A stretch of DNA of 64,000 nucleotides from Acidobacteriaceae bacterium (GTDB taxonomy: Bacteria; Acidobacteriota; Terriglobia; Bryobacterales; Bryobacteraceae). Under the pieces are notes generated by a model. It ran no database searches and was not told the DNA's origin. It worked only from the letters and a program-made list of their open reading frames with translations. Shown in pieces: positions 8,891 to 16,264 of the stretch. Both the position numbers and the translations under genes were made by a program. Location of the stretch: positions 62,001 to 126,000 of the forward strand of contig JAFAYL010000059.1 of NCBI GenBank assembly GCA_019240405.1. Reading direction: 5' to 3'. Positions within the stretch are counted from its first letter, which is position 1. Every line of letters starts with the position of its first letter.

Positions 8891-10006
8891 ATGCTGGGCC
8901 GACTCCGCCTTGGTCCGCAAAGTCTCCGCGGTCGAAAATTTCCTGAACCTGCCCATCCTTATCGAAGCGACTTTCAACGCGACCGCGACCGGGTGATTCA
9001 CTCGAGAGCGTTCCGAAGGCTGGAAGGCAAGACGCAGGTATTTGCGGCCGGACTTTCAGATCATTTTCGCAACCGCCTGACACACACGATCGAGGTTTCT
9101 CAGGTTGCACGGACGGTCGCAGTAGCGCTGAACCTGAACGAGGAGTACACCGAGACACTTGCGTTGGCACACGACTTAGGCCATCCGCCTTTCGCTCATG
9201 TAGGTGAAAAGGAGTTGGACAGGCAGATGCAGAGTTTTGGCAGCTCTTTCGAGCACAACCGCCACTCTCTTCGAATTGTCGATTTGCTGGAACAGCGATA
9301 CGCGCGATTCGACGGACTCAATCTGACCTTCGAAGTTCGCGAAGGAATTGTCAAGCACTCGCGTGAAATCTCGCCCGATGGTGACCCTGAACTGGACGAG
9401 CTTCTTCCAGGAGAGCGTCCGCCGCTCGAAGCCCAATTGCTCGATCTGGCGGACGAAATCGCATACAACACGGCCGATATCGATGATGCGTTTTCGACCG
9501 GGCTTTTTTCGCTGGATGATGTGAGCCAGGCGGTTCCGATTTTCGCAGAGCTGTCCGAGCAAGTCGATATGCAATTCCCGGGAGCCAGCGACCGTGTACG
9601 TTTTTGGGAGATTCAGAGGCAAGTGATAGGTAAGCTGGTCGGCGGATTGATTGAGGGTACAGTTGCGGCAGCAAATGCGTTGGGAGTCGAAACGCTTGAG
9701 GACGTTCGCGCGCTTCAGGTTCGACTCGCCAAGCTGACGCCGCAAGCGGCCGAAATTAACTCTCAATTGAGGGCATTGTTAATCGACCGGGTCTACTCCT
9801 ATGTCCAATTGGTTGCGGACCGCAGTGCGGCCGTGAAGAAGATGGGTGAGCTATTCACGTTTCTTTTGGAACATCCGGATCGAGTGACGCCGGGTTATCG
9901 CGAAAAGCTGAGCGATATGCCCGTTCACCGCGTCGTGTGCGATTACATTGCGGGAATGACGGACGCGTATTTCATGAGGACATATGAAAAGCTACTGGGC
10001 GGCTAA
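8891..10006 (+). CDS. Deoxyguanosinetriphosphate triphosphohydrolase-like dNTPase (HD domain)
   Basis: The 371-residue product carries the HD metal-binding set of the dGTPase family: HSRAFRRLEGKTQVF at about residues 38-51, RNRLTHTIEVSQVAR with His65, ALAHDLGHPPFAHVGE with His94-Asp95, and a downstream Asp in ADEIAYNTADIDDA. The enzyme hydrolyses dNTPs to deoxynucleosides and triphosphate and so adjusts the dNTP pool. Its length fits the shorter non-enteric Dgt-like group. The gene follows the YfgM-like gene closely. Substrate preference among dNTPs cannot be predicted. Confidence 0.85.
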   Translation: MLGRLRLGPQSLRGRKFPEPAHPYRSDFQRDRDRVIHSRAFRRLEGKTQVFAAGLSDHFRNRLTHTIEVSQVARTVAVALNLNEEYTETLALAHDLGHPPFAHVGEKELDRQMQSFGSSFEHNRHSLRIVDLLEQRYARFDGLNLTFEVREGIVKHSREISPDGDPELDELLPGERPPLEAQLLDLADEIAYNTADIDDAFSTGLFSLDDVSQAVPIFAELSEQVDMQFPGASDRVRFWEIQRQVIGKLVGGLIEGTVAAANALGVETLEDVRALQVRLAKLTPQAAEINSQLRALLIDRVYSYVQLVADRSAAVKKMGELFTFLLEHPDRVTPGYREKLSDMPVHRVVCDYIAGMTDAYFMRTYEKLLGG

Positions 10007-10018
10007 ACTTGGAAGGCG

Positions 10019-10168
10019 CTATTCCCGGGGAATCGCACTCGACAGCTCGACGGACCGGACCACGTACAGCTTTTGAAGCAATCGAGTGATCTCATTAGCT
10101 ATGCGCTCCGGTGTTTCCCCCTCGTCCAACTCGACTTCCACTTTGACGTATAGATCGACTTTCCGCAT
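10019..10168 (-). CDS. Small 49-residue protein of unknown function
   Basis: An ATG at 10168 opens a 49-residue frame ending in TAG at 10021-10019. It begins MRKVDLYVKVEVELDEGETP and continues through ANEITRLLQKLYVVRSVELS. The alternation VDLYVKVEVEL followed by an amphipathic helix and VVRSVELS predicts a compact beta-alpha-beta fold, and the acidic/basic pattern looks like a real protein. It fits exactly into the gap between dgt (ends 10006) and the divergent gene at 10198, which otherwise has no content. I do not recognise a family. It overlaps no other gene. Confidence 0.5.
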   Translation of the reverse strand: MRKVDLYVKVEVELDEGETPERIANEITRLLQKLYVVRSVELSSAIPRE

Positions 10169-10197
10169 TTGATCTGATCCGATAATAGCCGTAGGGA

Positions 10198-10839
10198 ATG
10201 CATGAAATTATCGTCTGCAAAGTCTGCGGCAAGCGACGGGCGAGGCGTGCATGTCCCGCTGTATCCGGGAATATTTGCGCTCTGTGCTGCGGAACTGAGC
10301 GCGAGGTGACGCTTTCGTGCCCGCTCGAGTGCGAGTACTTGCGTGAAGCACACAGGCGCGAAAAGCCGGTCGAGATAGCGGAAGGACAACTCGCGAATCC
10401 AGACGTTGCGGTCAGCGACGATTTCATTAAGTCGCATGAAGAGCTGCTGTTCTTTTCAATGTATTCGCTGGTTCAAGCTGCGTTGCGAACGCCAGGCGCT
10501 ACTGACTCTGACGTCATTGAAGCTTTAGAGGCTTTGATCCAAACACACCGCACGCTGGAATCGGGGTTGTATTACGAGACGAGAGCTCAAAATACGCTAG
10601 CGGCCAGCGTGCAGCGCTTATTTGAAAACTCGCTCGCTGAATATCAAAAGCTGCGCGCGGAACGCGAGAGGCTTTCGCCGGTGCGCAACTCAGAGATGCT
10701 TGCGATCCTTGTTTTCCTGCACCGCCTGGGGCAACACAATCAGAATGGCCGTCCGCGCGGCCGCATGTATTTGGATCTGCTTCAGCAGATGATGCCCGAG
10801 ACTGGCGTCGCAGAACGCGCACCGAGCATCATCTTATAA
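10198..10839 (+). CDS. Conserved-looking protein with Cys-rich N-terminal zinc-binding region, unknown function
   Basis: The 213-residue product starts with about 45 residues rich in cysteine: ICALCC follows CKVCGKRRARRACP, and CPLECEYLREAH closes the region. The spacing C-x2-C, C-x2-C-C and C-x3-C suggests one or two structural zinc sites. The remaining 165 residues are predicted helical (FSMYSLVQAALR, ASVQRLFENSLAEYQKLRAE). There is no signal peptide, so it should be cytosolic. The FNR-like gene follows after a short gap. I do not recognise the family; nucleic-acid or protein binding through the zinc module is only a guess. Confidence 0.6.
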   Translation: MHEIIVCKVCGKRRARRACPAVSGNICALCCGTEREVTLSCPLECEYLREAHRREKPVEIAEGQLANPDVAVSDDFIKSHEELLFFSMYSLVQAALRTPGATDSDVIEALEALIQTHRTLESGLYYETRAQNTLAASVQRLFENSLAEYQKLRAERERLSPVRNSEMLAILVFLHRLGQHNQNGRPRGRMYLDLLQQMMPETGVAERAPSIIL

Positions 10840-10892
10840 GGGAGAGTGTTACGAAAGCTAAGTTAATTAGCTGGAAGGAGCTTGCACCTGAG

Positions 10893-11552
10893 GTGCACCA
10901 CTTCGAGTTCGAAGTGCCGGGGATTGAGAATTTCGTGTTTACGCCAGGGCAGTTCGTCTCAGTGGTTGAGCGCTTGGGTAGCAAGGAAATTACTCGCGCG
11001 TACTCTATCGCATCCCCTCGCGACGGAAATCGTTTCGCGCTCTGTTTAAATCGCGTTCCCGACGGCATTGTGTCTTCCTATCTCTTTCAACTGAATCCGG
11101 GCGATGAGGTGGAAATGCACGAGCCTCTCGGTTTTTTCACGCTGCGGCATCCCGGTCACAGGGCGGTCTTCATTGCGACGGGAACGGGAATCGCTCCGTT
11201 TAGGTCCATGCTGCTCGATCACCTGCCGAAAAACCATCCGCGAATCACACTGCTGTTCGGCGTGCGCTACGAACGCGGTTTGCTTTACCGCGATGAGCTG
11301 GAGCGGCTAGAAAAAGAGCACGACACCTTTCGTTTCCTGCCCACGATCACACGGCCCTCAGAAGACTGGCGCGGTCTTACCGGGCGTGTTCAGGCGCATT
11401 TAGATGAGGCCCTTGCGATTCCGAGTTATGAAGACCTTGCCACGCTGGATGTTTATGTTTGCGGGCTAAAGGAAATGGTTGACAGCGTTCGCGCTGAACT
11501 AAAAAAGCGCGGTTTCGACCGCAAGCAGATCATTTACGAAAAGTACGATTGA
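10893..11552 (+). CDS. Ferredoxin/flavodoxin-NADP(+) reductase-like FAD protein
   Basis: The FAD-binding barrel shows ITRAYSIASPRDGN, the NAD(P) domain shows IATGTGIAPFRSML, and the C-terminal part has DVYVCGLKEMVDSV and ends IIYEKYD, as in bacterial FNR enzymes. Such enzymes exchange electrons between NADPH and ferredoxin or flavodoxin. GTG at 10893 is the first standard start. Coding-like sequence in the same frame continues upstream (AKLISWKELAPEVHHFEFEV), which is the normal first strand of the fold. Upstream of it only GTT (10848) and ACG (10851) stand at the right distance after GGGAGAG. The true N-terminus is therefore probably about 14-15 codons earlier, with a non-standard or mutated start. 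Confidence 0.75.
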   Translation: MHHFEFEVPGIENFVFTPGQFVSVVERLGSKEITRAYSIASPRDGNRFALCLNRVPDGIVSSYLFQLNPGDEVEMHEPLGFFTLRHPGHRAVFIATGTGIAPFRSMLLDHLPKNHPRITLLFGVRYERGLLYRDELERLEKEHDTFRFLPTITRPSEDWRGLTGRVQAHLDEALAIPSYEDLATLDVYVCGLKEMVDSVRAELKKRGFDRKQIIYEKYD

Positions 11553-11562
11553 GCGAAGAGCT

Positions 11563-12498
11563 TCAGACAACACTTGTGATCTGGGTTTGCCCATAGATCT
11601 CTTTCGCCTGCTCGAGTGTAGCTAGCCCGAGGCCCGGAAGCTTCGATGACGCGGTACCCGCAGCCACACCCCAGCGCAACGCGTCCGAAAAGGAATCACC
11701 GCGCCCAAGCGCCCAAACCATAGCAGCACCCATCGCGTCGCCGGCGCCGATCGGGCTGAGCGCTTCGATTTGTGGCGGCACGACTTCAACGACACCGTCC
11801 GCCGACGCAGCGACAGCTCCACGTCCGCCGAGCGAAAGGACCACAAACTTGGCGCCCATGGCCTTGATCTGCTGGACGGCTTCGATGTAATTCGTTCGCG
11901 TGAGAAGAACTCGGTTCAACAATCGCTCGGCTTCTGACTGGTTCGGCTTGACAATACTGGGTTGTGCTTCCATGCCGTGCAATAGCGGGTCGCCGTCAGT
12001 ATCGAGCAGTGTTTCGACATTGTGCTTCGCGGCCATGCGAATCAACTTCGTATAGAAATGCGCGTCGACTCCGGGCGGAACGCTTCCGCAGAGCATCAAC
12101 CAGGACGCCTGGGGCAGCAGTTTCTCCACTCCCTTTGCGATGCGATTTTGCTCGGCTTGAGAAACGATTGGCCCAAGTTCGTTTAGCTTTATGGCGAGAC
12201 CTTGGCTGTCCGCAATCGTGAGATTGATGCGGATGTTGTGCCGGATCTTGATGATCTCTTTACCGAAGGTGTCGCGTTTGAGGTGTTCTTCGAATTTCGG
12301 GTTGTGGCGCCCTGAGGTTGTGATTGCGATCGCGTTCGCACCGAAGTTCGCCAACACGCGCGCGGCGTTGATCCCGCGCCCGCCGGCGACGTCGGTTCTC
12401 GAGAGAATATAGGCCCGATCTCCAAAAACCAGCCGGTCAACCGTGATAGTCCGATCAATGGCCGGGTTAACGGTCAAGGTGAGGACGGTTTTGTTCAT
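11563..12498 (-). CDS. PfkB-family sugar kinase, 1-phosphofructokinase/tagatose-6-phosphate kinase-like
   Basis: The 311-residue product begins MNKTVLTLTVNPAIDRTITV, the signature start of the FruK/LacC hexose-phosphate kinase branch. The first PfkB signature is GGRGINAARVLANFG and the second is LSPIGAGDAMGAAMVWALG, with the catalytic Asp in GAGDAM. It should phosphorylate a sugar phosphate with ATP in the cytosol. No PTS genes are nearby, so fructose uptake by FruA is not supported here. The zinc-ribbon membrane protein lies 13 bp upstream on the same strand. The exact substrate is open. Confidence 0.8.
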   Translation of the reverse strand: MNKTVLTLTVNPAIDRTITVDRLVFGDRAYILSRTDVAGGRGINAARVLANFGANAIAITTSGRHNPKFEEHLKRDTFGKEIIKIRHNIRINLTIADSQGLAIKLNELGPIVSQAEQNRIAKGVEKLLPQASWLMLCGSVPPGVDAHFYTKLIRMAAKHNVETLLDTDGDPLLHGMEAQPSIVKPNQSEAERLLNRVLLTRTNYIEAVQQIKAMGAKFVVLSLGGRGAVAASADGVVEVVPPQIEALSPIGAGDAMGAAMVWALGRGDSFSDALRWGVAAGTASSKLPGLGLATLEQAKEIYGQTQITSVV

Positions 12499-12511
12499 TA
12501 AGGGGTGGAGA

Positions 12512-13129
12512 TCAGGATGACTGGCGGCTGCCGGTGCCGAGCTTCGCGCCGAGCATTCCGCCCAGACCCGGCAGTAAAGTCACGAACAGAAATGTCTGAA
12601 TCATTCCGACCGGCAAGTCTGCGAGAAATTCATGGGGATTGGCTAACATTTTCGCCACCTCGGCGTTGGTCGGAATGCTTTTAAGCAGCTCGCGTCCGGA
12701 TGGCGAAGTTATGGCAACGCTAAAAAAAGCGAGACAGATGACCACCACTGCAAAAAGCCAAAGACCGGTCATCCACCCGAGGCGCGCTCCACCGGCGGGC
12801 GATAGCGGCTCGACAGAGCGTCCTTTGTAAAGCTTGGCCGCGATGGCCCCGGCAGCGCACAAGACAATTGGCGCAAGGAACGGGCTGACGAGCGTGGCAA
12901 TTCCAATCCCAAACAATGTGCAGGCTGCGACGGCCAACGTGATGCCGACTGCGCGGGAGTTGCTGAACGAGATCCGCCGGGGTTCGGGCAGCGGTACGGG
13001 CGTGCGTGCGACGGGGACCGGCTCGGGCGTTAGCCGGGCAATATCCTCTTCATATTGCGGCTTGCCGCATTTATGACAGAAGCGGGCATCGTCCGGGAGG
13101 ACGGCGCCACAGGTACAGCGTGGTTGCAC
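12512..13129 (-). CDS. Zinc-ribbon membrane protein, unknown function
   Basis: The 205-residue product starts with a zinc ribbon, CTCGAVLPDDARFCHKCGKP, followed by a Pro-rich linker and about four hydrophobic segments (for example VGITLAVAACTLFGIGIATL and TGLWLFAVVVICLAFF). Proteins of this layout are common in Acidobacteriota and have no assigned role. The GTG start at 13129 places the first Cys at residue 5. It is probably co-transcribed with the PfkB gene 13 bp downstream and divergent from the hydroxyacid dehydrogenase. Confidence 0.6.
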   Translation of the reverse strand: MQPRCTCGAVLPDDARFCHKCGKPQYEEDIARLTPEPVPVARTPVPLPEPRRISFSNSRAVGITLAVAACTLFGIGIATLVSPFLAPIVLCAAGAIAAKLYKGRSVEPLSPAGGARLGWMTGLWLFAVVVICLAFFSVAITSPSGRELLKSIPTNAEVAKMLANPHEFLADLPVGMIQTFLFVTLLPGLGGMLGAKLGTGSRQSS

Positions 13130-13164
13130 ATCTTTATTTTAGTTCTGTTTACGGCCAAATTGCG

Positions 13165-13195
13165 AAACGAACTCCCCGGATTGGGTTCGTTTTTT
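13165..13195 (+). terminator. Intrinsic terminator-like hairpin in the leader of the 13228 operon
   Basis: AAACGAAC (13165-13172) pairs perfectly with GTTCGTTT (13185-13192) around a 12-nt loop that contains a further CC/GG pair, and the run TTTTTT ends at 13195. This is a rightward intrinsic-terminator shape. No rightward gene ends within 1.6 kb upstream, so it lies in the leader of the dehydrogenase gene whose GGGGAG site begins about 20 nt further on. An attenuator is possible. Confidence 0.5.
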
Positions 13196-13227
13196 CAATT
13201 CGCGGATAAGATGTCAGGGGAGTCTCC

Positions 13228-14208
13228 ATGGCCAAACCCAACGTACTCGTAATCTGCCCGCCCGATCATTACGTTTTGCGGAACCTGGAGGCGATTCGTG
13301 ACTCAGCCAACATTTACGTCGGCAATGAACCTGGCGCGGTCGAGGACCACGCGAAGAGTGCCGAGATCATCCTTTATTCGGGACTGACCGGGAATTCCGT
13401 TCCGCTCGCGGACGTTTGGCCGTATGCGAAGCAGGTGAAATGGATTCACTCCCTGGCAGCGGGCGTGGACAAAGTCCTGTTTCCGGCGCTGATTGAAAGC
13501 CCAGTCGTGCTGACGAATGCGCGAGGCGTATTTAAGCGTTCGCTCGCGGAATTCGCGGTGCTCGGGATGCTTTATTTCTACAAACACGTCCGCAGATTGG
13601 TTGAGAGCCAGCAGGCGCACAAATGGGATGACTTTTTGGTGGACTGGCTTCCGGGAAAGATCATGGGCGTCGTGGGCTACGGCGAGATAGGGCGCGAGTG
13701 CGCGATGCTTGCCAAGGCAGTGGGTGTGAAGGTCTATGCAACGCGTCGCAAGGTTGAGCTTTCGGCGACCGACCCGATTTTGGATCGCGTATTTGCTCCG
13801 ACGCGGCTCAAAGAGATGCTCAGTCAGGTAGATGTGGTGCTTGCGGCCGCGCCCTTAACGGCTGAGACCCGGCACATGATTGGCGAGCCGGAATTCAACG
13901 TGATGAAGCCGTCAGCGATTGTGATGAATGTAGGCCGAGGGCCGGTAATCGATGAGGCGGCGCTGATCCAGGCGCTGAAGCAAAAGCGGATTACAGGGGC
14001 GGCACTGGACGTGTTCGAGGTCGAGCCGCTTCCAGAAGACCATCCTTTTTGGGATATGGATAACGTGCTCCTCTCGCCCCACTGTACGGACCGCACGCGC
14101 GATCCTGATTGGCTAGATCTGAGCATGCAGTGTTTCATTGACAATTTCCGGCATTACACAAACGGAGAAGCGCTCGAAAACGTGGTGGATAAGCGGGCGG
14201 GATACTGA
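13228..14208 (+). CDS. D-2-hydroxyacid dehydrogenase, NAD-dependent
   Basis: The 326-residue product has the Rossmann motif MGVVGYGEIGRECA, then NVGRGPVIDEAAL with the substrate-binding Arg region, FEVEPLPEDHPFW with the catalytic Glu region and LLSPHCTDRT with the catalytic His. This is the full active-site set of the D-isomer-specific 2-hydroxyacid dehydrogenase family, which reduces 2-oxoacids or oxidises D-2-hydroxyacids. A strong GGGGAG site precedes the ATG. The stop overlaps the start of the next gene as TGATG. The substrate is not predictable; coupling with a PLP lyase suggests amino acid or hydroxyacid turnover. Confidence 0.85.
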   Translation: MAKPNVLVICPPDHYVLRNLEAIRDSANIYVGNEPGAVEDHAKSAEIILYSGLTGNSVPLADVWPYAKQVKWIHSLAAGVDKVLFPALIESPVVLTNARGVFKRSLAEFAVLGMLYFYKHVRRLVESQQAHKWDDFLVDWLPGKIMGVVGYGEIGRECAMLAKAVGVKVYATRRKVELSATDPILDRVFAPTRLKEMLSQVDVVLAAAPLTAETRHMIGEPEFNVMKPSAIVMNVGRGPVIDEAALIQALKQKRITGAALDVFEVEPLPEDHPFWDMDNVLLSPHCTDRTRDPDWLDLSMQCFIDNFRHYTNGEALENVVDKRAGY

Positions 14209-15194
14209 TGAGCATGGCCAGCACGGCGACAAAGCAAACGGTCAGCCTAGATGATGTGCTTCAGGCGGCAGAGCGGATCAAAGCGTTGGCCCGAAAGACA
14301 CCGGTTCTGAGCTCGCGCCTTTTCGATGAAGCGGCGGGAGCGAGGACGCGCTTCAAGTGCGAAAATTTTCAGCGCGGCGGGTCGTTCAAAATTCGAGGTG
14401 CGCTGAATTTTTTGATGTCGCTCAGCGAGAGTGAGCGAAAGCGCGGCGTGGTCACGTATTCGTCCGGCAATCACGCGCAGGCAGTCGCAATGGCGGCGGC
14501 CCATCTTGGCGTGGCCGCGACGATCGTGATGCCGACAGATGCGCCAAAGGCGAAGCTCGAATCCACGCTTGCATACCGGCCGAAGATCGTTTTCTTCGAC
14601 CGGCAGCGCGAGAACCGGGAAGAAATCGCCCGGAAAATTGCGGATGAAACGGGCGCAGTAGTGCTGCCCTCTTATGACCACCCGTGGATCATCGCCGGAC
14701 AGGGCACGGCGGCGCTGGAAATGCTGCGCGAGGAGACGGAGTTACAGGCGCTGGTAGTTCCGTTGGGCGGAGGCGGCTTGCTTTCCGGAACGCTCGTTGT
14801 AGCGAAGACACTGCGGCCCGATATTCTCGTCTTCGGCGTAGAACCTGCCTTAGCGAACGATTGGTATCTGTCGCTCGAGCGCGGGGAGCGCGTTGAGATT
14901 CCTCCTCCGCCCACTGTTGCCGATGGCTTGCGGACGCCGGTTCCGGGGCAGATTACATTTCCAATCGTGCAGGCCCTTGTCTCAGGCGTATTTCTCGTAT
15001 CCGAAGAAGAGATCAAAGAGACGATGCGCTTCTTGCTAACGCGACTGAAGATTCTGACCGAGCCCAGCGGCGCAGTCGCCGCGGCTGCTGTTCTGCACGG
15101 GAAGCTGCCGTCCGATATGCGATCGTTGGGGGTAATTCTTTCGGGCGGGAATGTAGATCTGGACATCGTGTCGGAAGTATGCAGGGGCGCGTGA
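14208..15194 (+). CDS. PLP-dependent threonine/serine dehydratase or serine racemase-like enzyme
   Basis: The 328-residue product is a fold-type II PLP enzyme. The Schiff-base Lys lies in GGSFKIRGALNF, the substrate loop is TYSSGNHAQAVA, and the phosphate-binding loop is PLGGGGLLSG. The C-terminal ILSGGNVDLD is typical of the catabolic threonine dehydratase/serine racemase/threo-3-hydroxyaspartate lyase group. It lacks the C-terminal ACT regulatory domain of biosynthetic IlvA. It would deaminate a hydroxy-amino acid to a 2-oxoacid, which the upstream dehydrogenase could reduce; this link is inferred. The gene overlaps both neighbours through TGATG junctions. Confidence 0.8.
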   Translation: MSMASTATKQTVSLDDVLQAAERIKALARKTPVLSSRLFDEAAGARTRFKCENFQRGGSFKIRGALNFLMSLSESERKRGVVTYSSGNHAQAVAMAAAHLGVAATIVMPTDAPKAKLESTLAYRPKIVFFDRQRENREEIARKIADETGAVVLPSYDHPWIIAGQGTAALEMLREETELQALVVPLGGGGLLSGTLVVAKTLRPDILVFGVEPALANDWYLSLERGERVEIPPPPTVADGLRTPVPGQITFPIVQALVSGVFLVSEEEIKETMRFLLTRLKILTEPSGAVAAAAVLHGKLPSDMRSLGVILSGGNVDLDIVSEVCRGA

Positions 15195-16174
15195 TGCACC
15201 GCGAACTGAGTTCGGCACACCGCCGTTTCTCACTACTTGCCTGGGGAGTATTGGCCTACAACATCCCGGTGATTTTGTGGGGCGCTTACGTGCGCGCCAC
15301 TTTTTCGGGAAATGGGTGCGGCGCGCATTGGCCATTTTGTAGTGGCGAAATCGTTCCGCAAAACATGAGCGTGCCGACATCCATCGAGTTCACGCACCGT
15401 CTTATGACAGGGTTGGACTCGATAGCAGTCGTTGTGATGTGTCTGTGGGCATTGAGGATTTTTCCGCGAGGCCATAAGGTACGGCTGCTTGCTTCGCTCT
15501 CGCTCGTGTTTCTGTTGGTGGAAGCGGCATTAGGAGCGGGGCTGGTGCTTTTCCGGTTCGTCGCGCGGGATCAATCGGCGGGTCGAGCGCTTTACCTGTC
15601 AGCGCATTTGACGAACACCCTGCTGCTGCTTGGCGCCTTAACCGCCACAGCGTGGTTGAGTTCAAGGAATCAGACGCGCCTGGAGTTTGCCCATCTTTCA
15701 CGGACCGCCTTTGCTGCGCTTCCGGTCACGGTGTTCATCGGCATAACCGGGGCTATCGCCGCGTTGGGTGACACATTATTTCCGGCATCTTCGCTTGCCG
15801 CTGGTATGCAAGAGGATTTTTCTAGCGCCTCCAATTTACTAATGCGGTTGCGCCTCGTGCATCCAGTGATTGCAGTCGCGGGAGCGGCCTATCTAATCTG
15901 GGCTGGAGCGGGCATCTTAAAGCGCGTCGAAAATGGCACCGCTCGTACCGCTGCCGCGAGAGTTCTCGGGCTGACAATTTTTCAGTTGGCGGCGGGTATG
16001 GTGAATCTTACTTTGCTTGCGCCCATCTGGATGCAGTTATTCCATCTCTTCATGGCAGATTTGGTTTGGATCGCGGTGGTCTTACTAGTACTTGAGACCG
16101 GCTTGCCGGACGCGCATTTCTCCCCGGCGCGAAAGTATAATTACGCTAGCCAAGCAATCCTACCTCCTGAGTAG
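15194..16174 (+). CDS. ctaA: Heme A synthase, COX15/CtaA family
   Basis: The product is 326 residues from the ATG at 15194, which overlaps the previous stop as TGATG; an ATG at 15179 is possible but less likely. About eight membrane helices are visible. The N-terminal part has WGAYVRATFSGNGCGAHWPF, the conserved Cys/His stretch of CtaA, and EFTHRLMTGLDS supplies a heme-ligand His. A second His-containing helix is LRLVHPVIAVAGAAY. CtaA oxidises heme O to heme A for aa3-type cytochrome oxidases. A lone oxidase subunit III occurs at 27 kb, but no complete oxidase operon is in the window. Confidence 0.85.
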   Translation: MHRELSSAHRRFSLLAWGVLAYNIPVILWGAYVRATFSGNGCGAHWPFCSGEIVPQNMSVPTSIEFTHRLMTGLDSIAVVVMCLWALRIFPRGHKVRLLASLSLVFLLVEAALGAGLVLFRFVARDQSAGRALYLSAHLTNTLLLLGALTATAWLSSRNQTRLEFAHLSRTAFAALPVTVFIGITGAIAALGDTLFPASSLAAGMQEDFSSASNLLMRLRLVHPVIAVAGAAYLIWAGAGILKRVENGTARTAAARVLGLTIFQLAAGMVNLTLLAPIWMQLFHLFMADLVWIAVVLLVLETGLPDAHFSPARKYNYASQAILPPE

Positions 16175-16176
16175 TT

Positions 16177-16218
16177 GGTTGGCTCCTGCGGCCTGCCCTA
16201 CGGGTGGGCCGCGCAACC
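16177..16218. other. Strong nested hairpin between ctaA and the secreted protein gene
   Basis: GGTTG/CAACC forms the outer stem, GCGGCC/GGCCGC the middle stem and CCC-TA-GGG the tip, all within 42 nt starting just after the ctaA stop. There is no U-tract. It could be a terminator, an RNA processing site or a REP-like unit. Confidence 0.5.
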
Positions 16219-16264
16219 CTCCGGATACTGGCATTTCTCGGCAAGACGAAAGGAGTGAAGCAGG

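Noticed and set aside
8619-9766. Two antisense frames of 183 and 196 residues over the YfgM-like and dgt genes.
   Set aside because: They lie opposite genes with clear family motifs, and their composition reflects the complementary reading of GC-rich codons.
10095-10437. Two overlapping minus-strand frames of about 110 residues crossing the start of the Cys-rich gene.
   Set aside because: Neither has a plausible start signal, and they conflict with both the 49-residue gene frame and the gene at 10198.
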